A stretch of 43,903 bases of DNA from an uncultured Psychromonas sp. (GTDB lineage: Bacteria > Pseudomonadota > Gammaproteobacteria > Enterobacterales > Psychromonadaceae): positions 1 through 43,903 of the forward strand of contig NZ_CANLFB010000031.1 in the NCBI RefSeq assembly GCF_947489755.1, read 5' to 3'. How positions within the stretch are numbered: the first letter of the stretch is position 1; each line of letters begins with the position of its first letter. Shown piece after piece: positions 17,852 to 26,807 of this stretch. The translations under genes were made by a program, and so were the position numbers. The notes under the pieces were generated by a model. That model worked only from the letters and a program-made list of their open reading frames with translations, did not search any database and had not been told where the DNA came from.

Positions 17852-18781
17852 CTAATGTATTTTAAATTGCTGCGCTGATTGGCTTTCTAAAAACGCAGTA
17901 CCCATTTCATAACCCATCTTATAATCGGCAATTAAAGCTTGGTCGCTACTGCCTAATAAGCTGCTGGCTAACTTTTGTGGTGGTGCAATCTCAATAATTT
18001 TCGCATCCTCGGGTGGGGTATGAATAAACTTAATGGCATCATTGTAAGCATTTTCATGGCCAGTAATAATATCTAACACCTTAGGGCATGAATTGGTTTT
18101 ACATACCCAAGATTTCAATTTGTGTGCCCAAGGTGATCGAATATTTTGATTAGCAGGGGCGGTACGCAATACAATGATATTCTTTGCACCGCGATCATAA
18201 GCCTCTTGAATAGGAATAGGGATCGCAACGCCACCGTCTACGTAATTAGCATCACCAATCGCGACCCCTTTTTTATATAAATAAGGTAGGGCGCTTGATG
18301 CTTTCAACATAGTCAGCCAACTGTCAGCCGTTGGTTCAAGAAAAGCTGGACGAAAGCCTTCCATATTAGTGGCAGAAAAAAGCAGTTGGCGACCCTGTAA
18401 TTGGTTTTGTGCACAATTCATATTCAGTTGGTATTCAGGGTCGGCAACGCGATCAAAATACCAATCTAAATCCATCGCATTACGTTTTGAAAAAGAGCGT
18501 TTCATACTAAAGAAATCAGGATGTCTCGATAACTGCATGATAGATCGTTTAGCGTATCCTGCTTGTCGTGTCATATAAGTTGACAGGTTCTGAGCACCAG
18601 CCGAAGTGCCAATGAGTAATGAAAAAGGGTTAAAGTCTTGTGCTAACCAACTATCCAATACACCTGCTGTAAAAATACCACGTTGCCCGCCACCTTCGAC
18701 TACTAATGCAGTGCCTTTAATGGGTGCAGTTGCAGGGCAATTTGGCATATTAAGTGATGTATTTTCTAGTATTGGTTTCAT
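17852..18781 (-). CDS. Patatin-like phospholipase (YjjU-like)
   Basis: The patatin fold motifs are in order: oxyanion-hole loop VVEGGGQRGIFTAGVLD (about 28-44), nucleophile elbow LLIGTSAGAQN (Ser in GTSAG) and the dyad aspartate in NYVDGGVAIPIPIQEA. Family enzymes are Ser-Asp acyl hydrolases. The 309-residue length and the C-terminal IKFIHTPPEDAKIIEIAPP segment resemble E. coli YjjU. No signal peptide or membrane segment is seen, so it is probably cytoplasmic. Substrate is unknown. Confidence 0.88.
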   Translation of the reverse strand: MKPILENTSLNMPNCPATAPIKGTALVVEGGGQRGIFTAGVLDSWLAQDFNPFSLLIGTSAGAQNLSTYMTRQAGYAKRSIMQLSRHPDFFSMKRSFSKRNAMDLDWYFDRVADPEYQLNMNCAQNQLQGRQLLFSATNMEGFRPAFLEPTADSWLTMLKASSALPYLYKKGVAIGDANYVDGGVAIPIPIQEAYDRGAKNIIVLRTAPANQNIRSPWAHKLKSWVCKTNSCPKVLDIITGHENAYNDAIKFIHTPPEDAKIIEIAPPQKLASSLLGSSDQALIADYKMGYEMGTAFLESQSAQQFKIH

Positions 18782-19130
18782 GATATTTCCCTATTCGATT
18801 ACGTACAATATACTCAAATTTTATAAATAGGTTAAATCGTTTTATTTTTACAAACTAATAGCATTTAGCTATTGAAAGGTAGTGGCATGTTTTTATATGC
18901 CATCGATTGTTAAAATGATTGTCAGTTGCTTATCAGAAATTAGGTAAAATCAATACAAAAGGGAATGGGTGTTGTAATATCTATCAATAACTTATTTGCA
19001 TATCAAAATTAGTTTATTGTTATTAACGCTTATTACACAATATTTTTTGAAAAAATTTATTGAGCAACAAAAACAATTGCTTAGCGAGTTTAGGCTCAGT
19101 TTATAATTTTACTTATGAAAGAAGAACAAC
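18782..19130. other. Divergent intergenic region, nothing firm
   Basis: The region separates the divergent patatin and small membrane-protein genes, so it holds both promoters. A minor inverted repeat, GGCAT and ATGCC, lies at about 18883-18901. No gene is seen. Confidence 0.4.
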
Positions 19131-19463
19131 ATGACCCAATCTAAATTATTACCATACCGACTACCGTTTTCTATTTTTATTTTCTTTATCGCTTATATGG
19201 CATTAAGCCATACACCATTAGGTTATATCTCTTCTTTGACGAGTCAATTAATCGGTTCTTTGTATAGTGCGTTTGATGTCGTGAAAGAAACAGAGCAAGT
19301 CACGTTAATTTATGCACTGTTAGCTGGCGTAATAGGGCACTTTGGGTTTAATAAATTATGTAAAATAGACGCTAAAGAAAACAAGAAAAGTTTATTAAAA
19401 GGGTTAGGCGTATTGGTATTAATTATCCTCGCTTATGGTTATAGCTTGGTGCAACAAGCTTAA
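19131..19463 (+). CDS. Small membrane protein of unknown function
   Basis: The 110-residue product has three hydrophobic segments (about 11-30, 57-74 and 87-106) joined by a charged loop CKIDAKENKKSLLKG. ATG 19131 follows GAAAGAAGAA at a suitable distance. A strong terminator lies 60 bases after the stop, supporting a real single-gene transcript. I do not recognise a family. Confidence 0.7.
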   Translation: MTQSKLLPYRLPFSIFIFFIAYMALSHTPLGYISSLTSQLIGSLYSAFDVVKETEQVTLIYALLAGVIGHFGFNKLCKIDAKENKKSLLKGLGVLVLIILAYGYSLVQQA

Positions 19464-19524
19464 AAAGCTATATTTAAAAGTCATACTAAAAAGTCATACT
19501 AAAAAATAGGCTTTGTCATATTAA

Positions 19525-19560
19525 AGGGTTCATTACGCTACGTAATGAACCTAGTTTTTC
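19525..19560 (+). terminator. Rho-independent terminator
   Basis: AGGGTTCATTACG and CGTAATGAACCT form a near-perfect 12-bp stem with loop CTA, followed by AGTTTTTCC. It ends the small membrane-protein transcript. Confidence 0.88.
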
Positions 19561-20107
19561 CTCATATAATCACTTATTTTTATCCTCTTAATTTTTGATC
19601 CACTTAATGCCTATCCTCATCGTTTCTTTGAATAAAAGATTTAAACAATAGATTTAAAAATAACTTGAAGAATAGATTTAAAGGATTGCTGTAAATATTT
19701 TTCAAATAAAAGTGTCCTATTTTATTGCCAACGAATAAAGTATTTACAGCATAATGTTTATGTCTTTCACTTCTCGCTAATTTACTTTTAACTTGTTGTT
19801 AATGAATGAGTAATTTAAATTATTTATTCATTAATAAAATTTATTCTCATCAATGAATATTTGCTTTTCTTTCACATTTTTTAATCATTCTCTTTAATAC
19901 CGGCAGTTAATCTTAATAATTTATTGCCAAATAAATATTGACTATCTATCGGTAGGTATGTAAATTTATATCCACTTAGTAAGCAAAGCATGTCGTCACG
20001 AAGTGCTATTTTTACTTACATTACTTTCTGACATGATTTTCTGGCATTGCTTACATTGTTCACAGGCGAAACATCAACTTTAAAATGCTAAAAAAGGGAT
20101 TACGATA
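19561..20107. other. Long leader region before the VOC gene
   Basis: Apart from an operator-like palindrome at 19943-19958, no feature is firm. Between 19625 and 19690 the phrase AATAGATTTAAA recurs (TTTAAACAATAGATTTAAAA, GAATAGATTTAAAG), another degenerate short duplication. No gene is visible. Confidence 0.45.
19943..19958. promoter_or_regulatory. Probable TetR-type operator upstream of the VOC gene
   Basis: TATCTATCGGTAGGTA is a 6-4-6 inverted repeat with one mismatch. It differs from the palindrome at 21971-21986, between the tetR and cupin genes, at only two bases. It lies 150 bases before the VOC gene start. Binding by the TetR protein encoded at 22125 is inferred from the match. Confidence 0.6.
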
Positions 20108-20476
20108 ATGATTGGATATACAACGATTGGTTCAAAAGACTTAGATAAAGCCGTTTCATTTTACGATTCACTACTTGAATTAGTTGGTGGTAAAAGAGTC
20201 ATGGAAATGGACCGTATTAAATTTTACAGAACAGATGCTGGTGGCGCGATGCTAGCTGTGTGTACACCGCACGATAATAAAGAACAAAGTTGTGGTAATG
20301 GCCAACAAATCGCTATCCCTGGTGGGTCAATTGAAGGTGCACAAGCGCTTTACAATAAAGCTATCGAATTAGGTGCTACCGATGCGGGTGAACCTGGTCA
20401 ACGTTTTGACTTCTTCTATGGTTCGTATGTTTTTGACCTAGATGGAAACAAACTTTGTTTCTTCCATATGACATAA
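20108..20476 (+). CDS. VOC family (glyoxalase/bleomycin-resistance fold) protein
   Basis: The 122-residue protein starts MIGYTTIGSKDLDKAVSFYDSLLELVGG and ends with GSYVFDLDGNKLCFFHMT, the two ends of a vicinal-oxygen-chelate fold. Possible metal-site residues are in the first and last strands, but a full metal site cannot be assigned by eye. Similar single-domain proteins are annotated as glyoxalase-like; the substrate is unknown. ATG 20108 follows AAAGGG. The shared operator suggests coregulation with the cupin and tetR genes. Confidence 0.88.
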   Translation: MIGYTTIGSKDLDKAVSFYDSLLELVGGKRVMEMDRIKFYRTDAGGAMLAVCTPHDNKEQSCGNGQQIAIPGGSIEGAQALYNKAIELGATDAGEPGQRFDFFYGSYVFDLDGNKLCFFHMT

Positions 20477-20531
20477 AGCTGCTTAAAGTAGCTGATATAA
20501 AGTAATTTGAGTCACTTTACATCACCTTGCG

Positions 20532-20590
20532 CAAGGACGGTCACTGATAGTAGTTTATGTAACTTACTATAGGTCATCGTCCTTGTTCTT
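20532..20590 (+). terminator. Terminator after the VOC gene
   Basis: CAAGGACG at 20532 pairs with CGTCCTTG ending at 20585; the interior (TGATAGTAGTT against AACTTACTATAGG) extends the stem imperfectly. T-rich sequence follows. Confidence 0.75.
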
Positions 20591-21195
20591 TTTCTGTCTT
20601 TTAGCCCCGTTTCATTTGATCTATAAATCTCTATTTTCAAATCAATATCTACTTAGCTTCGATGCTTATTCAATGCTGATGATAGGTTTTTTCTAGCGAA
20701 CAAAGTACCTGATACTGAATCATTGAGCCTGCTGTTCATTGCTAACATAAACATAGCTAATCTAAATATAGCCATTCTAAACAATACCCCTCTTTATAAA
20801 CCTAAGCTTGTCCGAATCTACCTCAAAGCCTATTGTTTTTAAAACCTGTTTGATGACTTGAAATAAGCTTTATCAACGAACTAACGTAGTTTAAAGGACG
20901 TTTATTCAATAGAGGAAGTCATGTGCATGAGGTATAGTAGAGATTAAGTGAGCTTGGATTAGCTTGATAACCAGTTACTTAAGTTACCTAAGTTAAGTTG
21001 CCTAAGTTGTATCACGAAAACGAAGTTGCATAGAGGATCTGATTAATACGATCCTCTGGTGTTAATAGAAAAGGAGTTGTTCTATTAATGTCGCTTACTC
21101 GCACTATCACAAACAACGAGTAAGCGATTTTAATTAAAAGAACAACTATTCATGCAGATTAATATCAGTATTTACCTAATCCACATACAGTGATG
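20591..21195. other. Intergenic region, no gene seen
   Basis: About 600 bases without a credible gene. Short degenerate duplications appear: CATAAACATAGCTAATCTAAATATAG near 20750 and TTACTTAAGTTACCTAAGTTAAG near 20970-21008. AT-rich throughout. Confidence 0.45.
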
Positions 21196-21888
21196 TTAAG
21201 CATTTTGTACGCGTGAAATTTGATTTTCAACATCCGTAATATGACCCGATTTCACCCATACTTTAGCCCCATTTTTACCTGCTTTGATAGTTAACGTGGT
21301 GTTTACTGGCGTACGTAACCAGCTGTTTTTAAATAAAATATCATCACCTTCTTGGATCGAACCTTCAAGTATAAATAACTCAGCGCCGCTTGGTGCTTCT
21401 ACTATGTATTGCGACGTAGCGTCAAAGTGCAATAAAGTCACTTCTTCAAACTCGTCTTTATACAAAGGTGTTATCGACACGCCTTTATTATTGGGTGAGG
21501 GTACTTGTCCCATCTTATTCATTTGTAATCGCACGTGGGTTCTATCTTCAGGTTGAAATTGCCAAAGTTTTACCAACATAACGCAACCTTGTTCAGAGCC
21601 AGGCTGATGTTTTGATTGTGGCGGGTTTCTTATGTAAGAGCCTGCTGGAAAACTGCCATGCTCATCTTGAAATACACCCTCTAGTACAATAAATTCTTCT
21701 CCACCAGTATGTACATGGGCACTAAACTCACTGCCAGGATCGTAACTTACTATAGTAGTTGCTCGTGCTACTTCGCCACCGACTCTATCAAGAGGTTTTC
21801 GGTTAACACCAGCCATTGGAGAGGCTATCCACTCTAGTGATTGACTGTGCACAACAGCACGTTTACTAAAATCTGCCGCTATTTTCAT
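21196..21888 (-). CDS. ChrR-like double-cupin protein
   Basis: The 230-residue protein has two cupin units. The first carries SAHVHTGGEEFIVLEGVFQDEHGSFPAGSYIRNPP, with metal-binding His, His and Glu in HVHTGGEE and a later His in SKHQPG. The second (SGAELFILEGSIQEGDDILFKNSWLRTP) lacks the histidines. It resembles the cupin domain of ChrR anti-sigma factors but has no N-terminal zinc anti-sigma domain, so it is probably a stand-alone cupin enzyme or sensor. It is divergent from a TetR regulator with a palindrome between them. Confidence 0.85.
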   Translation of the reverse strand: MKIAADFSKRAVVHSQSLEWIASPMAGVNRKPLDRVGGEVARATTIVSYDPGSEFSAHVHTGGEEFIVLEGVFQDEHGSFPAGSYIRNPPQSKHQPGSEQGCVMLVKLWQFQPEDRTHVRLQMNKMGQVPSPNNKGVSITPLYKDEFEEVTLLHFDATSQYIVEAPSGAELFILEGSIQEGDDILFKNSWLRTPVNTTLTIKAGKNGAKVWVKSGHITDVENQISRVQNA

Positions 21889-21970
21889 TTTATTCCCCTG
21901 AAGTATTCTCTCATTTTTTCAATATATGACTTTTTCAATACATTACTTTTTTCAACATATAACTTTAAAG

Positions 21971-21986
21971 TATCTATCAGTAGATA
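21971..21986. promoter_or_regulatory. Probable TetR operator between the cupin and tetR genes
   Basis: TATCTATCAGTAGATA is a perfect 6-bp inverted repeat (TATCTA/TAGATA) with a 4-bp centre. It lies 83 bases before the cupin start and 139 before the tetR start, a usual place for an autoregulated TetR operator. A near copy lies upstream of the VOC gene. Confidence 0.7.
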
Positions 21987-22124
21987 GTTATATTCTCTAG
22001 CGTATAATAAGTCAATGTTGAGTGACGATTATTATTGCTTCAGGTATTCCTCAATGTGTAATAATACTTGTAAATAACAATGCACTGCTTGATAATTTCA
22101 GGTTCATTGATAGGAAATATAATC

Positions 22125-22643
22125 ATGTCCAAAAAAGAAGCATTACTAAAAGCTGCTGAAGATAAAGTTCGTCTTGGAGGCTACAATAATTTTAGTTTTC
22201 GAGAAATTGCTAATGAAGTCGGTATTAAAAGTGCCAGTGTTCATTACCATTTTCCTACTAAAGCAGATTTAGGCGCAGAACTGGCTCATCAATACACTAA
22301 TGCCTTTTTAAACGCGCTAGGTGATGTCGATGAAATAAAAGCGAATAATGAAAATCCTATTGACGTTTACACCCAATTATTTAGAAACGCGTTATTAACC
22401 GATAACAAAATGTGTTTATGTGGTTTATTAGGTGCACAAAATGAAAGCTTACCGGATAAAGTACGCTTAGAAGTAAAACGATTCTTTGACTTAAACCTAG
22501 CATGGTTAGAGCAAGCACATAGTGCCAACGGTGAAAGCGAGCCATCACATGCCGCTATCTTGACGGTTAGTTTATTAGAAGGCGCAATGATGATCAGCAA
22601 AGCGCTGAATGATCATAGTTACTTTAAACTAGCGACTAAATAA
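22125..22643 (+). CDS. TetR/AcrR family transcriptional regulator
   Basis: The N-terminus is a TetR DNA-binding domain: LLKAAEDKVRLGGYNNFSFREIANEVGIKSASVHYHFPTKADLGAEL, with recognition helix SVHYHFPTK. The rest is a helical ligand-binding domain of unknown specificity containing CLCGLLGAQNESLP. ATG 22125 (172 residues) begins the usual MSKKEALLKAA start; ATG 22080 would add 15 unlike residues. Through the shared palindromes it probably controls itself, the divergent cupin gene and the VOC gene. Confidence 0.92.
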   Translation: MSKKEALLKAAEDKVRLGGYNNFSFREIANEVGIKSASVHYHFPTKADLGAELAHQYTNAFLNALGDVDEIKANNENPIDVYTQLFRNALLTDNKMCLCGLLGAQNESLPDKVRLEVKRFFDLNLAWLEQAHSANGESEPSHAAILTVSLLEGAMMISKALNDHSYFKLATK

Positions 22644-22796
22644 CCTATCAACATCTCTTTGTTTGCACTTAATGATGGTTAGATTCCAATGCGTTAAGTG
22701 CAACGTCCTTCTTTGTATAACGTCTTTATTTCGCTTCTTACTTTACACCATTCTTTTTTAGTCAAATGTCGTTATCTATGCTATATCTTTCACTAT

Positions 22797-22822
22797 AAAA
22801 AAGCCTGCTATTAAGCAGACTC
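22797..22822 (-). terminator. Terminator after the DUF2959 gene
   Basis: On the minus strand AGTCTGCT, loop TAAT, AGCAGGCT is followed by TTTTTTATAG. It lies about 55 bases after the DUF2959 stop. Confidence 0.85.
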
Positions 22823-22877
22823 AGTTATCGTCGTTAAGTCATTGGTCAAGTAACTGGTTAAGCCATTCGCTAAATGA

Positions 22878-23534
22878 TTAACTCGCGCTATTCATTTGTT
22901 TAATAAACTTGTTGGATTCAGCAATCGATTCATTCATGTCATTCATTAGCTGTTGAATATCACGTTTTAGGTTGGTGAATTCACCTTTGATTTCTGACAC
23001 TGCTCGCGCGTTTAAATTGTGTTTTAAGTACAATACATTATCGTTTAAAGAAGATAACACCGGCTCCATCTTGCTTTCAGCGTTACGCATCGAGCGTAAA
23101 AGTGTATTAAATTGACTCTTTGTTTCTGATAATTTTTGGCTGCTTTGGCGTTTTAAAGATGCACTTTTATATTGCTCAAGCTCTTCATTCCATTCATTAA
23201 ATAAAGCATCCGCAACATCTTCCACTTTATCGATGTTAGTTGATACTTCGTTTGCTGCTTTTAGGCTTGACTGGTAATCATCGTTTAATGCGTCGTAAGT
23301 CTCTTGTAATTCCCCACCTTTAAAATCGATCAGAGTAGTTAGGCCTTCAAGCGCGGACTGAAACTCTTCTTGTGAGTCTTGCTGTGACTCTTTTGTTTCT
23401 TCTACGCGGTCAATAAGAATATCGCGTTTGTGAAGACCCACTTTTTCCATTGCAGAGTAATAAACTGATTCACAGCCTGATAATGTAAATGTTAGTGCAA
23501 GCAATGAAGCACATAATAGTGTCTTTTTTTTCAT
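22878..23534 (-). CDS. DUF2959 lipoprotein
   Basis: The signal peptide KKKTLLCASLLALTFTLSGC ends with a lipobox, so the mature protein is a lipid-anchored envelope protein. The remainder is a long helical, coiled-coil-rich domain (EKVGLHKRDILIDRVEETKESQQDSQEEF and later LKRDIQQLMNDMNESIAESNKFIKQM) typical of DUF2959. Function is unknown. ATG 23534 is preceded by CAGGGATTTGAA; the frame opens 17 codons earlier, but this start gives a clean signal peptide. Confidence 0.88.
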   Translation of the reverse strand: MKKKTLLCASLLALTFTLSGCESVYYSAMEKVGLHKRDILIDRVEETKESQQDSQEEFQSALEGLTTLIDFKGGELQETYDALNDDYQSSLKAANEVSTNIDKVEDVADALFNEWNEELEQYKSASLKRQSSQKLSETKSQFNTLLRSMRNAESKMEPVLSSLNDNVLYLKHNLNARAVSEIKGEFTNLKRDIQQLMNDMNESIAESNKFIKQMNSAS

Positions 23535-23738
23535 TTCAAATCCCTGTTTATAAACATCAATGCTATAAATGACGATAATAATCAAAGCACGATAATGACA
23601 CGAATAATATGCTCTCTCCTTATAAACCGCAAGCTAAGCCCCGTCGACTCAAGACATCAAACTGAGTTTTCAATGTTTGTGCACCCGAACTTTCATAGGC
23701 TGTATTTTGATTGGGAAAGTTCGATTTTTATTTTGGTT

Positions 23739-25158
23739 CGTCTGCGCTCATCGTGACAGTTAGCTATTTATTGGCAGTGTTTTCGCCCTGTCGGTGACAT
23801 CCTTTCTTTTACCAGAAAAGAAAGGATGCAAATAAACTGGCCACCGGATCGCTTTCTTACCCAAACGCTAATTGCCTTTCTTAAAACACCAGTCCATACA
23901 GCACATCCATGTGCTGAATGAACTTACAGCAAACGTCCTGTTTGCTATTGCTGAAAGTCATTTATCGCTTGGGAAAGCCCAACGGTAGGGGAGTTGTAGC
24001 CACATTGAGTATCGTTTTTCTTGGAGTTTTGTAGAAAGTGTTTTTAAAAAGCAAAAAAGAAGAACTAACCCTATTATACTTGATTGTAGTGTTGATTCGT
24101 CTGCGCTCATCCTGACAGCTGGCTATTTATTTACAGTGTTTTCGCCCTGTCGGCGACACCCTTTCTTTTACCAGAAAAGAAAGGATGCAAAGAAACTGGC
24201 CACCGGATCGCTTTCTTATCCAACCGCTAATTGCCTTTCTTAACGCACCAGTTCATACAGCACATCCATGTGCTGAATGAACTTACAGCAAACGTCCTGT
24301 TTGCTGTTGCTGAAAGCCATTTATCGTTTGGGAAAGCTCAACGGTAGGGGAGTTGTAGCCACATTGAGTATCATTTTTCTTGGAGTTTTGTAGAAAGAGT
24401 TTTTAAAATTAAAAATACCTAACTCTATTCTTTTTTAGCCGTTTTTAGTTTTTACTTCGTCTGCCCTCATCCTGACAGCTGGCTATTTATTGTCAGTGTT
24501 TTCGCCCTGTCGGCGACATCCTTTCTTTTACCAGAAAAGAAAGGATGCAAATAAACTGGCCACCGGATCGCTTTCTTACCCAAACGCTAATTGCCTTTCT
24601 TAAAACACCAGTTCATACAGCACATCCATGTGCTGAATGAACTTACAGCAAACGTCCTGTTTGCTATTGCTGAAAGTCATTTATCGCTTGGGAAAGCCCA
24701 ACGGTAGGGGAGTGGCAGCCACATTGAGCATCGTTTTTCTTGAGGTTTTGTAGAAAGTTTTTTTAAAAAGCAAAAAAGAAGAGCTAACCCTATTATACTT
24801 GATTGTAGTATTGATTCGTCTGCGCTCATCCTGACAGCTAGTTATTCATTTGCAGTATTTTCGCCCTGTCGGCGACACCCTTTCTTTTACCAGAAAAGAA
24901 AGGGTGCAAAGAAACTGGCCACCGGATCGCTTTCTTATCCAAACGCTAATTGCCTTTCCTAACGCACCAGTTCATACAGCACATCCATGTGCTGAATGAA
25001 CTTACAGCAAACGTCCTGTTTGCTGTTGCTGAAAGCCATTTATCGTTTGGGAAAGCTCAACGGTAGGGGAGTGGCAGCCACATTGAGTATCGTTTTTCTT
25101 GGAGTTTTGTAGAAAGTGTTTTTAAAAGATAAAAAGCAATAGCTGACCCTATTCTCAT
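23739..25158 (-). repeat. Four tandem copies of a 360-bp hairpin-rich repeat (copies D1-D4)
   Basis: Copies begin at 23739, 24098, 24458 and 24817 (periods 359, 360, 359). Copies 1 and 3 share variants absent from 2 and 4, and vice versa, so the array looks like a duplicated dimer of about 719 bp. Read on the minus strand, each unit has hairpins GCAAAC-AGGAC-GTTTGC (copy 1: 23929-23945) and CAGCACA-TGGA-TGTGCTG (23899-23916) inside an outer GTTCAT/ATGAAC stem, a 10-bp stem CCTTTCTTTT/AAAAGAAAGG (23801-23825), and the end TGAGCGCAGACG. No conserved reading frame spans the copies. It is a multi-copy element; RNA or mobile-DNA function is unresolved. Confidence 0.92.
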
Positions 25159-25381
25159 AGTCACATTGAGTGAATATTTATCATTAGATCTCAATGTCGG
25201 CTCCTGTATTTTGGGGACCACTTGGTTTGATTCTGAATATTGGTCAAAGTTAATAGTTGTCGCATAGTTACCTCAGCGTATGATATCTCTTTTTTAATTG
25301 ATACTGATAATTAAACCTCATCATTTCATTTTGTATAATATATTCTTTAAACAAATTGCCTCTTCAGAAAAGGAAGTTATC

Positions 25382-26239
25382 TTGATTAATACTAATACCC
25401 CTTTATCTCGATCATATCTTTTTAGATTGATATTTGTGATTGGTTTAACAATGACAGTTATATCACTTTACTATTGTGTGGATTGGAAGGTAATTGCAAA
25501 AAACTGTGAAATATTTGATTCATTTGAATGCTCAAAATCATTGGCATCATCTTTTTTTATATCGAAGTTAATCGCCACAGCAACATTAACCTCACTTGGC
25601 TTCTGGGCTTTGATCTTTAGAAGTGAACAAACCACTCATCAAATAAAAATAACTTTAGATAACAATACATTTAATAATTTTGTATCGCATAAAAAGGAAT
25701 TTATTGAATTGTTAGTTACATTTGAAGACATAAATAAATGCTCAATTAATAACAAGTCTATGTTGTACGAAAAATTTTTTGCTCAAAATAACCCTACAAA
25801 TATGAATTTTTCATGTGATGCTCAAGAAGCAACAAGGTTAATTGAGCTTAATACCTCAGAGCAAAAAAAGTTTATAAAAAGAATCTCTCAAATAAAAGGT
25901 AAAAAAGGTATTCAATATGCTTTATCAAGGTTTAATAATGCTCTGATGCTACATTATGGTATTTCGATGAATGAATGGCTTGAGTACACTACAGAAGAAG
26001 GGGAACAGAAGGTGATGCCTGAAGCTCCATATCATGCTCTAAGAGTATGTAATGAGCTATTTGGATTGATTGCACTTTATAGTGAAAAAAATGAGATATC
26101 AGTACAATTATTAGAAGCCTCACAAGAAAATTTTTTAGAGAATCAACATAAAATATCTTCCAGAATTCACGAGTTGTATTTCCGTAAATGGACTAAAAGT
26201 TATAGGAAATGTGAAAAGCCTAATTTTCCATATGGATAA
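25382..26239 (+). CDS. Membrane-anchored protein of unknown function, TTG start
   Basis: A TTG at 25382 preceded by AAGGAAG at a good distance gives about 285 residues; the ATG at 25298 has no ribosome site. Two membrane segments (FRLIFVIGLTMTVISLYYCV and FISKLIATATLTSLGFWALIF) flank a short loop with cysteines, followed by QTTHQIKITLDNNTFNNFVSHKKEFIELL and a helical soluble domain. This layout resembles two-TM hypothetical proteins and the putative phage abortive infection (putAbiC-type) class, but I cannot assign a family. Base composition is more AT-rich than neighbours and it sits between repeat arrays, suggesting acquired DNA. Confidence 0.7.
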   Translation: MINTNTPLSRSYLFRLIFVIGLTMTVISLYYCVDWKVIAKNCEIFDSFECSKSLASSFFISKLIATATLTSLGFWALIFRSEQTTHQIKITLDNNTFNNFVSHKKEFIELLVTFEDINKCSINNKSMLYEKFFAQNNPTNMNFSCDAQEATRLIELNTSEQKKFIKRISQIKGKKGIQYALSRFNNALMLHYGISMNEWLEYTTEEGEQKVMPEAPYHALRVCNELFGLIALYSEKNEISVQLLEASQENFLENQHKISSRIHELYFRKWTKSYRKCEKPNFPYG

Positions 26240-26280
26240 TAAATTAATAAATTAATAAATTAATTTATTAATTTATTATC
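26235..26280. repeat. Perfect 20-bp A/T palindrome at a gene end
   Basis: Bases 26235-26254 are the exact reverse complement of 26261-26280, with loop ATAAAT. The stem is A/T only except for the end pair and overlaps the stop of the preceding gene. It is unlike a GC-rich terminator and may be a cruciform or a scar. Confidence 0.85.
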
Positions 26281-26429
26281 GCTGGGTCTTAATCATTTAA
26301 TCTTGCTTTAGTATGACTATCGTAAGCAACTTTTTGTATTTCACGTTATACATAAATTATTAATTATTCAGACTACGAAAAATGTCGATTCTTCAAAAAA
26401 TATTGGATAGATACTTATGAATAATTCGT

Positions 26430-26570
26430 CAATGGGCTTAATACCAAGACGAAGCCAAAGTTAATAAGCATAAAATTGCCACAATGAGCGATACGTTAAG
26501 AAGGTAGCCATCTACTCAGATTAAAAAAAATTTGGTGTGGCTTTTTCTGTGGTTACTTTCTTTTGGCCAG
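26430..26570 (+). repeat. Truncated member of the hairpin-repeat family (copy E)
   Basis: CGTTAAGAAGGTAG near 26490 and GGTGTGGCTTTTTCT then GGTTACTTTCTTTTGGCC near 26533-26568 match the 3' part of the copy at 34151-34550. The left part is degraded and the match stops abruptly at about 26570. Confidence 0.7.
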
Positions 26571-26597
26571 CTAGACTGGCACTATCCTCACTTATAG

Positions 26598-26738
26598 ATT
26601 TATAAAAGTATCAGTAAAGGGCCTTATCGTAGTTCGAAAACCAAAGGGATCAATATAGCGATTTGCAATGCGTTATTAGCCAGACAAGGTTTGATGTCAT
26701 TAAAGGATTTGTGGATTAACATTCACTATTCATCATAA
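26598..26738 (+). pseudogene. Group II intron reverse-transcriptase C-terminal remnant
   Basis: This open stretch, bounded upstream by an in-frame stop at 26595, reads SKGPYRSSKTKGINIAICNA then LLARQGLMSLKDLWINIHYS and a stop. It resembles the extreme C-terminus of group II intron maturases (QGLLSVKELWVxIHYP). Only about 46 codons remain; no YADD catalytic motif is in the window. Confidence 0.5.
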
Positions 26739-26742
26739 GATG

Positions 26743-26800
26743 AAGTGCCCTGTACGGATGCTCATGCAGGGGACTGGAGATTAGATACCTCCGCTCCCAA
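26743..26800 (+). ncRNA. Possible group II intron 3'-domain remnant
   Basis: Just after the maturase-like stop, GTGCCCTGTACGGATGCTCA then TGCAGGGGACTGGAG has the hairpin shape of the region that follows the reverse transcriptase in many bacterial group II introns. The pairing has mismatches, so it is probably non-functional. Confidence 0.4.
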
Positions 26801-26807
26801 ATTATGT

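Noticed and set aside
22080..22124. Upstream start for the TetR gene
   Set aside because: The 15 extra residues (MHCLIISGS...) do not fit TetR N-termini, and the ATG at 22125 begins the conserved domain.
23739..25158. Tandem genes in the 360-bp array
   Set aside because: No reading frame is conserved across the copies, and the conserved parts are hairpins, so short frames here are not credible genes.
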